From the NCBI GenBank assembly GCA_048498155.1, contig JBEHYN010000009.1, positions 5,985 through 69,984 on the forward strand: 64,000 nucleotides of DNA, in the 5' to 3' direction. Of the stretch, positions 53,923 through 60,846 are shown piece by piece; the stretch's first letter is position 1, and every line of letters begins with the position of its first letter. Made by a program: the position numbers and the translations under genes. The DNA is from BOG-938 sp048498155. Its GTDB lineage: Bacteria; Pseudomonadota; Alphaproteobacteria; Caulobacterales; Caulobacteraceae. Below the pieces are notes generated by a model, which was given only the letters and a program-made list of their open reading frames with translations, did not search any database and was not told the DNA's origin.

Positions 53923-54723
53923 ATGAGCAAGCGAAACCGTAACCAGGGCGCGTCAAGCGCTCCACAAGCTTCCAATGAACTGGACGCTCTTCTTGAAGGC
54001 GTCGAGACGACTGTTCCCGAAGGTCTGCTGGCCGGCTCCACGCTGGAGTCCCTGGAAGACGAGAACCACGATGACGGCGATCTCCTGTCGCTGCACGACG
54101 AAGACGGAACCGAGGTCATCACGGTCGGCGGGCCGAACGTCGAAACCGGCGTCGACAAGCAGGCGATCTACAACGACCAGGAAAGCAAGCTGACGCCGGC
54201 AGACGAGCAGGACGCGGCCCCGGTCGAGCAACCCAAGCGCGGTCGCAAGAAGGCCGCTTCGGGCAGCCCGTCCGGACCTTCCCCGACCAGGATCACGGTC
54301 AACGGCGGGCCTCGTTCGGCGACGCTGACGTCCAAGACCAACGTCGCGGAGCTGGTGAAGATCGGCTTCGAGGAAGACGACATTCCGGCGATCGTGTCCA
54401 AGATCGACGCCCTCCCGAAGAAGGTGACCGAGAAGGCGTACAACCTGATCCGCTACGCGTGCGGCAGGGAGCAGCTTTCGAACTACACCCGCTTCACCAT
54501 CGAGACCCTTCGCGACGACGGCCCGATGTCGGTGCCCGAGCTGGTCAAGCGCATGGAAGCGCGTGGCTGGTCCGCCGGAACCTCACGAAGCCAGTCTCAA
54601 CAGATGTCCCGGATGTTCGCGGTCTACGACATGACCGAGAAGTCGGACGGCAAGATCGGTCTGAAGACCGACAACCCGTTCGTGAAGAACATCATCGACC
54701 GATTGGCCGCGAAAGCTGCCTAA
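53923..54723 (+). CDS. Phage protein with C-terminal winged-helix-like domain
   Basis: 266 aa from ATG after CTGAGGCAGAA. Residues 1-125 are low-complexity and acidic with a basic KRGRKK patch; the C-terminal 100 residues (FTIETLRDDGPMSVPELVKR, then MEARGWSAGTSRSQ) look like a winged helix. A DNA-binding or structural role is possible. Terminator follows. Confidence 0.55.
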   Translation: MSKRNRNQGASSAPQASNELDALLEGVETTVPEGLLAGSTLESLEDENHDDGDLLSLHDEDGTEVITVGGPNVETGVDKQAIYNDQESKLTPADEQDAAPVEQPKRGRKKAASGSPSGPSPTRITVNGGPRSATLTSKTNVAELVKIGFEEDDIPAIVSKIDALPKKVTEKAYNLIRYACGREQLSNYTRFTIETLRDDGPMSVPELVKRMEARGWSAGTSRSQSQQMSRMFAVYDMTEKSDGKIGLKTDNPFVKNIIDRLAAKAA

Positions 54724-54758
54724 CACCCTCCGGTGACGGAGACTTGACCTCCAACCTT

Positions 54759-54786
54759 GACCCCGGCTTCGGCCGGGGTCCTTTTG
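54759..54786 (+). terminator. Intrinsic terminator with TTCG tetraloop
   Basis: GACCCCGGC-TTCG-GCCGGGGTC followed by CTTTT. The UUCG loop is an especially stable form. Confidence 0.9.
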
Positions 54787-54796
54787 ACGTTTAAAT

Positions 54797-54964
54797 ATGA
54801 TCTTGAAGTTCGAGTGCCAGTCCTGTGCTCACATATGGCGACGTGCTCGACCAGCGGAGGGTGCTTGGCTTTTGGACAACTGTCCTAAGTGTATGAAGCG
54901 GGTCAAGTCGAACCATCTGAAGGAGGAAGAGCGTGACCGATACACTGCGCAAGCGCTGTTCTAG
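54797..54964 (+). CDS. Small zinc-ribbon protein
   Basis: 55 aa with CQSC at residues 7-10 and CPKC at 29-32, the two knuckles of a zinc ribbon, then a basic helix (MKRVKSNHLKEEERDRYTAQ). Too short for usual gene finders. It lies 10 nt after the terminator's T run, so its own promoter or read-through is needed. Confidence 0.65.
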   Translation: MILKFECQSCAHIWRRARPAEGAWLLDNCPKCMKRVKSNHLKEEERDRYTAQALF

Positions 54965-55132
54965 GACCGCTCAGAGACCGCATTAGCGAGCGCTGGAGAC
55001 GCTTTGCAGACATTCCGGTACGGATGCAGCGCAGATCAAACAGACCAGTCTCCCGGACCGTCTGAGAAGCACTTGCCGCTTGTCCGCCTAGCAACTTTAT
55101 ACGACAATAGATCGTCAACATGAGGAAAGGTC

Positions 55133-55258
55133 ATGAAACGAAATCCGATTGCTAAGTCGCTCAGGTCACCACACCTGATGGCTAAGGTAGTTCCTTCGAA
55201 GAAGGTCTACTCTCGGAAAGGCAGGTCGAAGGACCTGCCTTCGTCGTTTCTAGCCTAA
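55133..55258 (+). CDS. ArfA-like ribosome-rescue factor with internal hairpin
   Basis: 41 aa, ATG after AGGAAAGG. It aligns by eye with E. coli ArfA without gaps up to the KK pair: N-x-I-x3-L-x2-P-x5-V-x3-KK, then a shortened linker and Y-x-RKG+. ArfA binds stalled ribosomes lacking a stop codon and recruits a release factor. A 10-bp hairpin lies inside the frame just after the RKG codons (55218-55241), with a weak T run before the stop, the same layout used by E. coli arfA to make a non-stop message when rescue fails. The last residues (SSFLA) are hydrophobic. The protein is shorter than E. coli ArfA (72 aa). Confidence 0.6.
   Translation: MKRNPIAKSLRSPHLMAKVVPSKKVYSRKGRSKDLPSSFLA
55218..55241 (+). 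terminator. Intragenic hairpin in the arfA-like gene
   Basis: AAGGCAGGTC-GAAG-GACCTGCCTT, a perfect 10-bp stem, followed by CGTCGTTTC. It lies before the stop codon at 55256, so termination or cleavage here would leave a message without a stop. Confidence 0.75.
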
Positions 55259-55286
55259 CCACCCATCATCAACGAGAAAGTACAAC

Positions 55287-55574
55287 GTGCAAGACAACGA
55301 AAACATGCCCATCTCCCACCACTTCAACTCTGAACTCAAGGAAGGCGATGTCGCATTGATCTTTCGTGCGGATGGTGAGCCAGAGATCCACCACAACATC
55401 GCAAGCCTGGTCACGACCGGGGAGCTCGTCGGAGGACCCGCCGGCAACTCGTCGAGCATCTTCCTCGCCCTGTCGCTGCTGAATGTCATGTCGCACGACC
55501 AGCCGGCGATGGCCGCCGCAATGGTCCGGGTCGCAGGTCTGCTCGATGGAGGGACGTTACGCCTGGTCATGTAG
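55287..55574 (+). CDS. Small phage protein, unrecognised
   Basis: 95 aa, GTG start (ATG at 55305 possible). Helical C-terminal half (SIFLALSLLNVMSH). Not recognised. Confidence 0.5.
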   Translation: MQDNENMPISHHFNSELKEGDVALIFRADGEPEIHHNIASLVTTGELVGGPAGNSSSIFLALSLLNVMSHDQPAMAAAMVRVAGLLDGGTLRLVM

Positions 55575-55586
55575 CGAAGAGCGCGC

Positions 55587-55630
55587 TTGACGCGCTCTGT
55601 CCCCGCTGATAGATAGTCATTGCTGACTAT
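55587..55630 (+). promoter_or_regulatory. Promoter and perfect palindrome before the lysis group
   Basis: TTGACG (55587), 17 bp, TAGATA (55610), then ATAGTCA-TTGC-TGACTAT, the longest perfect copy (seven-base arms). A hairpin AGAGCGCG/CGCGCTCT (55578-55598) from the preceding gene end overlaps the -35. Confidence 0.8.
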
Positions 55631-55644
55631 TCAACAGAGGCATC

Positions 55645-55986
55645 ATGAGAAAGCTCAACTTCAACATCACCAAGGCCGAAGTCGCGGGTTTCTTCGCGAG
55701 GACGTTCCTTCGCGGGACACCGTGGGCGCTGCTCTGCACCGTCGCGCTGGGTGTAGCCAAGTGGGGGTACCACCTGGATATCCCGACGTTCTTCGTGTTC
55801 TTCCCCCTGCTGCTTCCGTGGCTGATCGCGGGGTTTATCTGTGGCCTGGCCTTCGCGCTGTTCGTGATCTTCTGGGTCATCGTCGCAGCTATCTCCGGGG
55901 TAGCCTGGCTGGTTGACCAGATCTCGGCCTGGCGTCGCCGGAAGCAACCCCGCAAGAAGACTGGCGTCGCCTATGGTCACTGCTGA
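55645..55986 (+). CDS. Three-helix membrane protein, holin candidate
   Basis: 113 aa, ATG after ACAGAGGCATC. About three hydrophobic helices (residues 27-45, 48-68, 70-95) followed by a basic tail (RRRKQPRKK), the layout of many phage holins. The lysozyme gene 500 nt downstream supports this. Not recognised by family. Confidence 0.5.
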   Translation: MRKLNFNITKAEVAGFFARTFLRGTPWALLCTVALGVAKWGYHLDIPTFFVFFPLLLPWLIAGFICGLAFALFVIFWVIVAAISGVAWLVDQISAWRRRKQPRKKTGVAYGHC

Positions 55987-55988
55987 TC

Positions 55989-56414
55989 ATGGCTGCGTAC
56001 ATCCCGCTGATGAACGAGAAGGACATCGCCGAGCTTACGGCGATGGGCTTCTGCAACATGGGGGAGGGCGCTATCGCCAGGATCTCGTCCAGGCCAGACA
56101 AGCGCACCCTCGCGTACCGCCTGCGGAACATAGGAGCCGCCCAGACCCTCTGGGATGGTAGTCCAGCGAACATGGTCGAGGACCTATGGCGGACCTTCTG
56201 CGAGACGTCGATCGTCGTCGGTATCGACTACGCGGAGAAGTTCCCTGCCTCCACGACCACGGTGACCAAATACATCATACTGTCGGCGGCAGAGCAGAAG
56301 GTGATCGCCACCCTGAGGGAAGCTATCGAAGAGGGCAACTCAGACGACGGGCGCACCGCGCGTGAACAAGCTGAAGCCCGCGCGAAAGACTACACAGCCG
56401 ACGCTCTTTTCTAG
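55989..56414 (+). CDS. Unrecognised phage protein
   Basis: 141 aa, ATG 2 nt after the previous stop. Helical, acidic C-terminus. Not recognised. Confidence 0.5.
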   Translation: MAAYIPLMNEKDIAELTAMGFCNMGEGAIARISSRPDKRTLAYRLRNIGAAQTLWDGSPANMVEDLWRTFCETSIVVGIDYAEKFPASTTTVTKYIILSAAEQKVIATLREAIEEGNSDDGRTAREQAEARAKDYTADALF

Positions 56415-56495
56415 GGCGGGCTCCAAGACAGGCCATCACGGTCGCAGCACGGAGAGCAATGTGGGAAGGCTCAGCAAGCCCACAGCCAAAGATTT

Positions 56496-57131
56496 GTGAA
56501 CAAATTCAATATCATCCCGGTGATCATAATCGCCGCGGTCACCTTTCTGTCCTGCGCGAACGCCAAGACGGATCTGGGGATCAAGCCGCCACCACCCCGC
56601 CAACAGTTCAAGGACATGACCACACAGTACCTATTCGACGACATCGCCTTCGATGAAGGCGTGAAGCTCAAGCCGTACCGGGACTCCAGAAACATCTGGT
56701 CGATCGGCATCGGTCACAACATCCAAGCCGACCCGACGCTCAATGCGCAGCTCGCGCACCTGATGCAGACCGGCATCACGCTCGACCAGGCAAAGGCCAT
56801 CTTCCAGCACGACGTGAAGACAGCCGAGCTGGGTCTCGACCTGCATGTTCCCTGGTGGCGTACGTTGGACGACGTGCGGCAGGACAGCGTCCTGAATATC
56901 TGCTTCAACGTCGGCTGCGGCGGTCTGCTGACCTGGCACCACACGCTGGGTTACCTGCAAACCGGGCAGTTCTCGAATGCCTATCTGGAGCTGCTCAATA
57001 CGCAGCCTTGGCACAACCAGGTCGGCCATCGTGCTGAGCGGATCGCGATGCAAATCAAGACTGGGGTTCGCCAATATCCAGACCCCAAAAACTCGCAATT
57101 TGCACTTGCACGCCCCGCTAATAGTCAGTAA
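56496..57131 (+). CDS. Exported T4-type lysozyme (endolysin)
   Basis: 211 aa, GTG start. An N-terminal hydrophobic segment (residues 4-18) ending SCANA suggests Sec export or a signal-anchor-release form. The glycoside hydrolase 24 active site is present: FDEG with Glu54, YRD with Asp63, then SIGIGH with Ser69; spacing equals that of T4 lysozyme Glu11/Asp20/Thr26, with Thr replaced by Ser. It degrades peptidoglycan at lysis. Confidence 0.88.
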   Translation: MNKFNIIPVIIIAAVTFLSCANAKTDLGIKPPPPRQQFKDMTTQYLFDDIAFDEGVKLKPYRDSRNIWSIGIGHNIQADPTLNAQLAHLMQTGITLDQAKAIFQHDVKTAELGLDLHVPWWRTLDDVRQDSVLNICFNVGCGGLLTWHHTLGYLQTGQFSNAYLELLNTQPWHNQVGHRAERIAMQIKTGVRQYPDPKNSQFALARPANSQ

Positions 57132-57141
57132 ATAGTGACTA
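57122..57141 (+). promoter_or_regulatory. Palindromic site, overlapping-half form
   Basis: AGTCA then AGTAA-ATAG-TGACTA: a one-mismatch site with an extra AGTCA four bases upstream, at the end of the lysozyme gene. TTGCAC at about 57101 could serve as a weak -35. Confidence 0.5.
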
Positions 57142-57211
57142 ACAGCGATCCACACGGGACGCTTCGGACTCCCACTTCCGGGACCCGGTAACCGTCATCC
57201 AAGGGAAACAG

Positions 57212-57433
57212 ATGACCAACGAGAGTAACGCCAAGCACGACTTCCAGATCGAGCGCCCCGCCAAAAAGGACATCGTCCTGGTTACGCCGCTCAATCACCG
57301 GGCTTGGGACTGGTGTGCGATTAACCTGAAGACCTGCGTCCGCTGGGGTCAGTCCTTCGTCATGGACAAGAAGCGCGGCAATCCACTCAAGGGATACCTG
57401 GAGCACAAGGAAGGCTTCAGCGTCCTCGCATAG
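57212..57433 (+). CDS. Small phage protein, unrecognised
   Basis: 73 aa, ATG after AAGGGAAACAG. No motif recognised. The next palindrome overlaps its stop codon. Confidence 0.5.
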   Translation: MTNESNAKHDFQIERPAKKDIVLVTPLNHRAWDWCAINLKTCVRWGQSFVMDKKRGNPLKGYLEHKEGFSVLA

Positions 57434-57450
57434 TCAGTCACCGCTGACTA
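57431..57450 (+). promoter_or_regulatory. Palindromic site with duplicated left half
   Basis: AGTCA followed by a perfect AGTCA-CCGC-TGACTA, sharing an A. It precedes the ATG at 57469; no clear -35/-10. Confidence 0.55.
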
Positions 57451-57468
57451 ACCAACAGAAAGAGAAGC

Positions 57469-57633
57469 ATGGCTACTCGTCAAGACCTCACCCCCGCGCC
57501 GGACAAGCCTCCGAACAAGCTGCAAGCCGTCTGGAATGGCACGAAAGCCACAGTCGGCTTCGTAGCTCTGATCAGTGCCGTCGCCTGGTGTTCGGTGTTC
57601 AACCGGGACAAGCTGAAGGACCTGGTGCCGTGA
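57469..57633 (+). CDS. Single-helix membrane protein, possible lysis accessory
   Basis: 54 aa with a Pro/Lys-rich N-terminus and one membrane helix (about residues 28-44). Position downstream of the lysozyme suggests a holin- or spanin-like role, but there is no further evidence. Its stop overlaps the next GTG. Confidence 0.5.
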   Translation: MATRQDLTPAPDKPPNKLQAVWNGTKATVGFVALISAVAWCSVFNRDKLKDLVP

Positions 57634-57905
57634 CACCCGACCATACCATGAAGAGCTGGCCGGCGTTCTTCCAGGCCATCAAATCCGGCCACAAGAAGCA
57701 CGACGTCCGCAGCATCGCGGACCGGGACTTCAAGGTCGGACAGCTCGCCCTGCTGCAAGAGTACGACCCCTTCCGAGGGGTCTACACGGGCGACGAGCTC
57801 ATGGTGCAGATCAGCTTCATCACATCGCGGGAAACGCCCTGTGCGCTCTCCAGCGTTGTTCTGGACCGCGACTACGCCATCCTCAGTCTGGACGTGATCA
57901 ATTGA
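57630..57905 (+). CDS. DUF3850 (PUA/ASCH-like) protein
   Basis: 91 aa from the GTG at 57630. KSWPAFFQAIKSGHKKHDVR followed by DRDFKVGQLALLQEYDP and GVYTGDEL is the DUF3850 pattern, an RNA-binding-like PUA/ASCH fold. Function unknown. Confidence 0.75.
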   Translation: MTPDHTMKSWPAFFQAIKSGHKKHDVRSIADRDFKVGQLALLQEYDPFRGVYTGDELMVQISFITSRETPCALSSVVLDRDYAILSLDVIN

Positions 57906-58006
57906 GCGCACGAACCAAGATCGCGGTCATGAAACTGTGGTCGGCCTGGCTGGTCCTGCTCTGCGGCGGGCCTGCTGTGGTTCGCGGTCTGTGGGGTCGC
58001 AAATGA
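57902..58006 (+). CDS. 34-aa membrane peptide
   Basis: TTG start overlapping the previous stop; one hydrophobic helix (MKLWSAWLVLLCGGPAVV). Overlap at both ends supports a real gene, but it is very short. Confidence 0.4.
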   Translation: MSARTKIAVMKLWSAWLVLLCGGPAVVRGLWGRK

Positions 58007-58323
58007 GCGACATACCCGTTCTCACAGACCGCGAGCTGTCCGAGGTCAGCGTCGAGGAAGAGGCTCAAGAGCTGGTCATCGAGATCTGCAAGGCGCGTCG
58101 CTTCGGCTGGGCTGCACAGAAATTCGGCATCGGCGACACTCCCATGGAGCGCTTTGCTGGTGAGCTAGGTGACCTCTTGGGCTCCATCGAGTTCTTCGCC
58201 GAGGAACACCCAGAACTCAGAGCCTTTGACGAACTTGTTGCAGCTCGCGCCCGCAACAAGAAAGCCAAGCTCCAACACTTCAACAATCTCGCGACGCGAG
58301 ACACACCCTTCACACCGAAATAG
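58003..58323 (+). CDS. MazG-like NTP pyrophosphohydrolase (tentative)
   Basis: 106 aa, ATG overlapping the previous stop. EEEAQELVIEICKARRFG and ERFAGELGDLLGSIEFF resemble the E-E-x2-E and E-x2-D motifs of all-alpha NTP pyrophosphatases. It could clean the nucleotide pool. Family placement is tentative. Confidence 0.5.
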   Translation: MSDIPVLTDRELSEVSVEEEAQELVIEICKARRFGWAAQKFGIGDTPMERFAGELGDLLGSIEFFAEEHPELRAFDELVAARARNKKAKLQHFNNLATRDTPFTPK

Positions 58324-58330
58324 AGGCACT

Positions 58331-58753
58331 ATGACTGAAACCGTACTCCAACTGCCCGAGGGCACCGTCACTCAGCCGAAGAAGCAATTCACCCTGAAGC
58401 TGAACCGCAAGGGTGAAGTGATCCAGGTGTTCAAGGAACACTCCAGGGGGCTCCGTCGTCAGCGGCGGATGCTGGACTCTTTGATCCGCACCGGCAAGCG
58501 CAAGGCCAGGCTGCATGTGCGCCTGGTGAACGAGGTGCTGAACGCCAATCCCGAGCTAACTGCGCTGGCGAAGGCCGGCAAGGAAGGTGCCTTGGAGATG
58601 CTGCTGGGCGCGCTGATCATCCAGCACAACCTCGGCCCCAAGGGCGAGAAGACCATCCTGGTCGTGCTGCGTCGCGCGCTGGGTCTGCCGGAAGCTTCCG
58701 ACGAAGGTCTCCGGGACATCCAGTCGCCGGTTGAACTCGACGCGGTCGCGTAA
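58331..58753 (+). CDS. Unrecognised phage protein
   Basis: 140 aa from ATG after AGAGGCACT. Lys/Arg-rich N-terminal half (LKLNRKGEVIQVFKEHSRGL), helical C-terminus. Not recognised. The next promoter's -35 lies inside its 3' end. Confidence 0.55.
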   Translation: MTETVLQLPEGTVTQPKKQFTLKLNRKGEVIQVFKEHSRGLRRQRRMLDSLIRTGKRKARLHVRLVNEVLNANPELTALAKAGKEGALEMLLGALIIQHNLGPKGEKTILVVLRRALGLPEASDEGLRDIQSPVELDAVA

Positions 58754-58772
58754 TATAAGTCACTCATGACTG
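58731..58772 (+). promoter_or_regulatory. Promoter whose palindrome contains the start codon (second case)
   Basis: TTGAAC (58731), 17 bp, TATAAG (58754), then a perfect AGTCA-CTCA-TGACT at 58758-58771. The ATG at 58766 is in the palindrome, about 7 nt after the -10, as at 30538. Confidence 0.7.
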
Positions 58773-59287
58773 AGGAACGAAACAGAGACGAGCGCTTGAT
58801 CCCGAGATCGTGGTTCAGTGCCACTAGTCACTCAACCACGATGGGTTTTCTCGAAGATCGAAACGGCGCTCGTCGACTGCGCCCTTTGTCGGACGGTGAA
58901 ATTCAGCTTAGTTGGCTCGTCCTGCCGCCATTCCAGCGCCCTCCGGTGTGGTCGCGCGAGCAACAGGTGCGCTTCATTGAGAGCGCATGGATGGGGCTGC
59001 CGTTAGGCTGCTTCGTTTACAACCAAGCTCCGAGAATGGAGAGCCGCTTCGATAACTGGCTGCTCGATGGGCAGCAGCGAGTGACTGCCGTCCTGGCCTA
59101 CATGGCGAACGAGTTCCCGGTCTACGGGCATCGGTTCTCTGAGCTGGGGAAGCCCGATCACCGCCAATGGTCGATGGGCATCACCTTCCCATGTCTGGAG
59201 ACGCACTCCGAGAACGAGGACGAGTTGCGCGATATCTATGATCGTCTGGCCTATGGCGGCACCGCCCACGAACAGAAGGTGATGTGA
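58766..59287 (+). CDS. DUF262 (ParB/Srx-fold) protein
   Basis: 173 aa. PPFQRPPVWSREQQVRFIES, then LPLGCFVYN, WLLDGQQRVTAVLAY and DRLAYGGTAH mark a stand-alone DUF262 domain, the N-terminal part of GmrSD-type restriction enzymes and of other proteins. The catalytic DGQQR is intact. In a phage it could be a nuclease or ATPase with a role in host takeover; unknown. Confidence 0.82.
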   Translation: MTEERNRDERLIPRSWFSATSHSTTMGFLEDRNGARRLRPLSDGEIQLSWLVLPPFQRPPVWSREQQVRFIESAWMGLPLGCFVYNQAPRMESRFDNWLLDGQQRVTAVLAYMANEFPVYGHRFSELGKPDHRQWSMGITFPCLETHSENEDELRDIYDRLAYGGTAHEQKVM

Positions 59288-59526
59288 TGGCTCGCTACGT
59301 CCTTCTCAAGAAGTCGACCAACACCTTCGCTCGCATGGGTAGTCAGTACCCGACGCCTAGCTTTGTGTACGACGCGCCATCTCTGAACGAAGCCAAGATC
59401 TACCGGAGTCGTCGCTGCGGCCCCGGTAGGACTGTCTACGACCGCAAGCTGGACAAGGTCATCCCCAACCCCGAGTGGAACGACCTTGAGTGGCTTGAGG
59501 TCGAGCTCCGTATCAAGGGAGAGTAG
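59287..59526 (+). CDS. Small phage protein, unrecognised
   Basis: 79 aa, ATG sharing a base with the previous stop. Basic N-terminus, beta-rich pattern. Not recognised. Confidence 0.5.
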   Translation: MARYVLLKKSTNTFARMGSQYPTPSFVYDAPSLNEAKIYRSRRCGPGRTVYDRKLDKVIPNPEWNDLEWLEVELRIKGE

Positions 59527-59570
59527 GGAAAGTTGCCGACTGTGCGCGTCCCGCTTGGTAGAATATTCGA

Positions 59571-60233
59571 ATGATCATCTACCTCGCCCGCAACACCATC
59601 AATGGCAAGTGCTACGTCGGTCAGACCAAGCGGTCAGTTAGGCACCGTATCAAAGACCATAAGTCTGTCGCACTGACTAGCATGGCTATCTATTCGTACT
59701 TGCATAAGGCGATCCGCAAACATGGCTGGGAGAACTTCACCTGGGAGGTTCTAGAAGAGACCGACGAAGCCGGCTTGGACATGGCTGAGCGGTTCTGGAT
59801 CAGGTGCTACAACAGCTTGTCTCCCAATGGTTACAACCTTGATTCAGGCGGTCACCGACAAAAGGTGCGTAGTGCCGAGACGCGAGCGAAGATTGGGGCG
59901 GCTCACAGAGGCCGGTCACTCCCGCTTGAGCAGCGGAAGAAGTTGTCTCAATCCGCCATTGGCCGAAAACATACGCCAGAGGCCCGAGCCCGGATGTCCG
60001 TATCCCAGCGTGGGCGTACTCATTCTGAAGAAACAAAACGAAAGATAGGCGCAGCGTCAAAGGGAAAGAGGAAGGGTAAACTCGATTGGGCTAAAGTTTC
60101 CAGCATTCGGAAGCTGTCCGCTGACGGTATTCTTCAAAAGGAAATCGCTGCTCAATTCGAGATCGACCAATCTCAAATCTCGATGATTGTGCGTAACAAG
60201 TGCTGGCCAGAAGAGGACCGACCGTGCGAATAA
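59571..60233 (+). CDS. GIY-YIG homing endonuclease with NUMOD3 repeats
   Basis: 220 aa. GIY-YIG core MIIYLARNTINGKCYVGQTK with Arg and Glu downstream (RHRIKDHK, WEVLEETDE), then several NUMOD3-type DNA-binding repeats (ETRAKIGAAHRGR, EARARMSVSQRGR, ETKRKIGAASKGK), and a C-terminal HTH (ILQKEIAAQFEIDQSQISMI). Free-standing mobile gene inserted before the DUF2493 gene, whose GTG overlaps its end. Intact. Confidence 0.92.
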   Translation: MIIYLARNTINGKCYVGQTKRSVRHRIKDHKSVALTSMAIYSYLHKAIRKHGWENFTWEVLEETDEAGLDMAERFWIRCYNSLSPNGYNLDSGGHRQKVRSAETRAKIGAAHRGRSLPLEQRKKLSQSAIGRKHTPEARARMSVSQRGRTHSEETKRKIGAASKGKRKGKLDWAKVSSIRKLSADGILQKEIAAQFEIDQSQISMIVRNKCWPEEDRPCE

Positions 60234-60775
60234 TTGTTTGTGGCGGTCGTCATTACAACGACTGGAAAAGGTTTAACGGTATATTAGACGGCATTCATAG
60301 CCAGAACGGGATCACCTGCATCATCCAGGGCGGGGCGACTGGCGCTGATATGCTCGGGCGAGTATGGGCCACGAATAATGGCATCGAGTGTCAGACATTC
60401 CCGGCTGCTTGGGATAAGCTGGATGCTCCCTGTAAGGTCAAATACAACGACCGTGGCGAACCCTATAACGCGCTCGCCGGCTTCATCCGCAACCAGGAAA
60501 TGATCGACTTCGGCGAGCCCGATCTGACGATCGGCTTTCCAGGTGGCAACGGCACGCAAGACATGCTGGCGCGGTCTGTCGCAGCCAAGGTTGCGACCCT
60601 CAAGATCAACGCCCCGCCGAATGAATGGGAGGTCCAGGTCACAGAGTGCGACGCTGACGGGAATGAGATCCCTTTCAAGGTCGCAGAGTGGCTGCTGCCG
60701 CCTGATCCGAACAAACCCAAGAAGCCCAGACGGGCACCGCCGACGCCAGATGGGCGTTACGAAAGCCAGTTCTGA
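60224..60775 (+). CDS. DUF2493/SLOG-like nucleotide-binding protein
   Basis: 183 aa from the GTG at 60224. RIIVCGGRHYND, then CIIQGGATGADMLGRVWA, IRNQEMIDFGEPDLTIGFPG and GGNGTQDM match the DUF2493 form of the SLOG fold, thought to bind or process nucleotide derivatives, including signals in defence systems. Function in phages is unknown. Confidence 0.8.
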   Translation: MRIIVCGGRHYNDWKRFNGILDGIHSQNGITCIIQGGATGADMLGRVWATNNGIECQTFPAAWDKLDAPCKVKYNDRGEPYNALAGFIRNQEMIDFGEPDLTIGFPGGNGTQDMLARSVAAKVATLKINAPPNEWEVQVTECDADGNEIPFKVAEWLLPPDPNKPKKPRRAPPTPDGRYESQF

Positions 60776-60793
60776 AATCTCATTGCCGCACCA

Positions 60794-60828
60794 TTGAACG
60801 CGCGTCTGTTGTAAGTTAGGAATGACAG
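60794..60828 (+). promoter_or_regulatory. Promoter with degenerate palindrome
   Basis: TTGAAC (60794), 17 bp, TAGGAA (60817); AGTTA-GGAA-TGACA (two mismatches) overlaps the -10. The gene follows at 60847 after GAGAGGTCAGGTT. Confidence 0.5.
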
Positions 60829-60846
60829 ACAACGAGAGGTCAGGTT

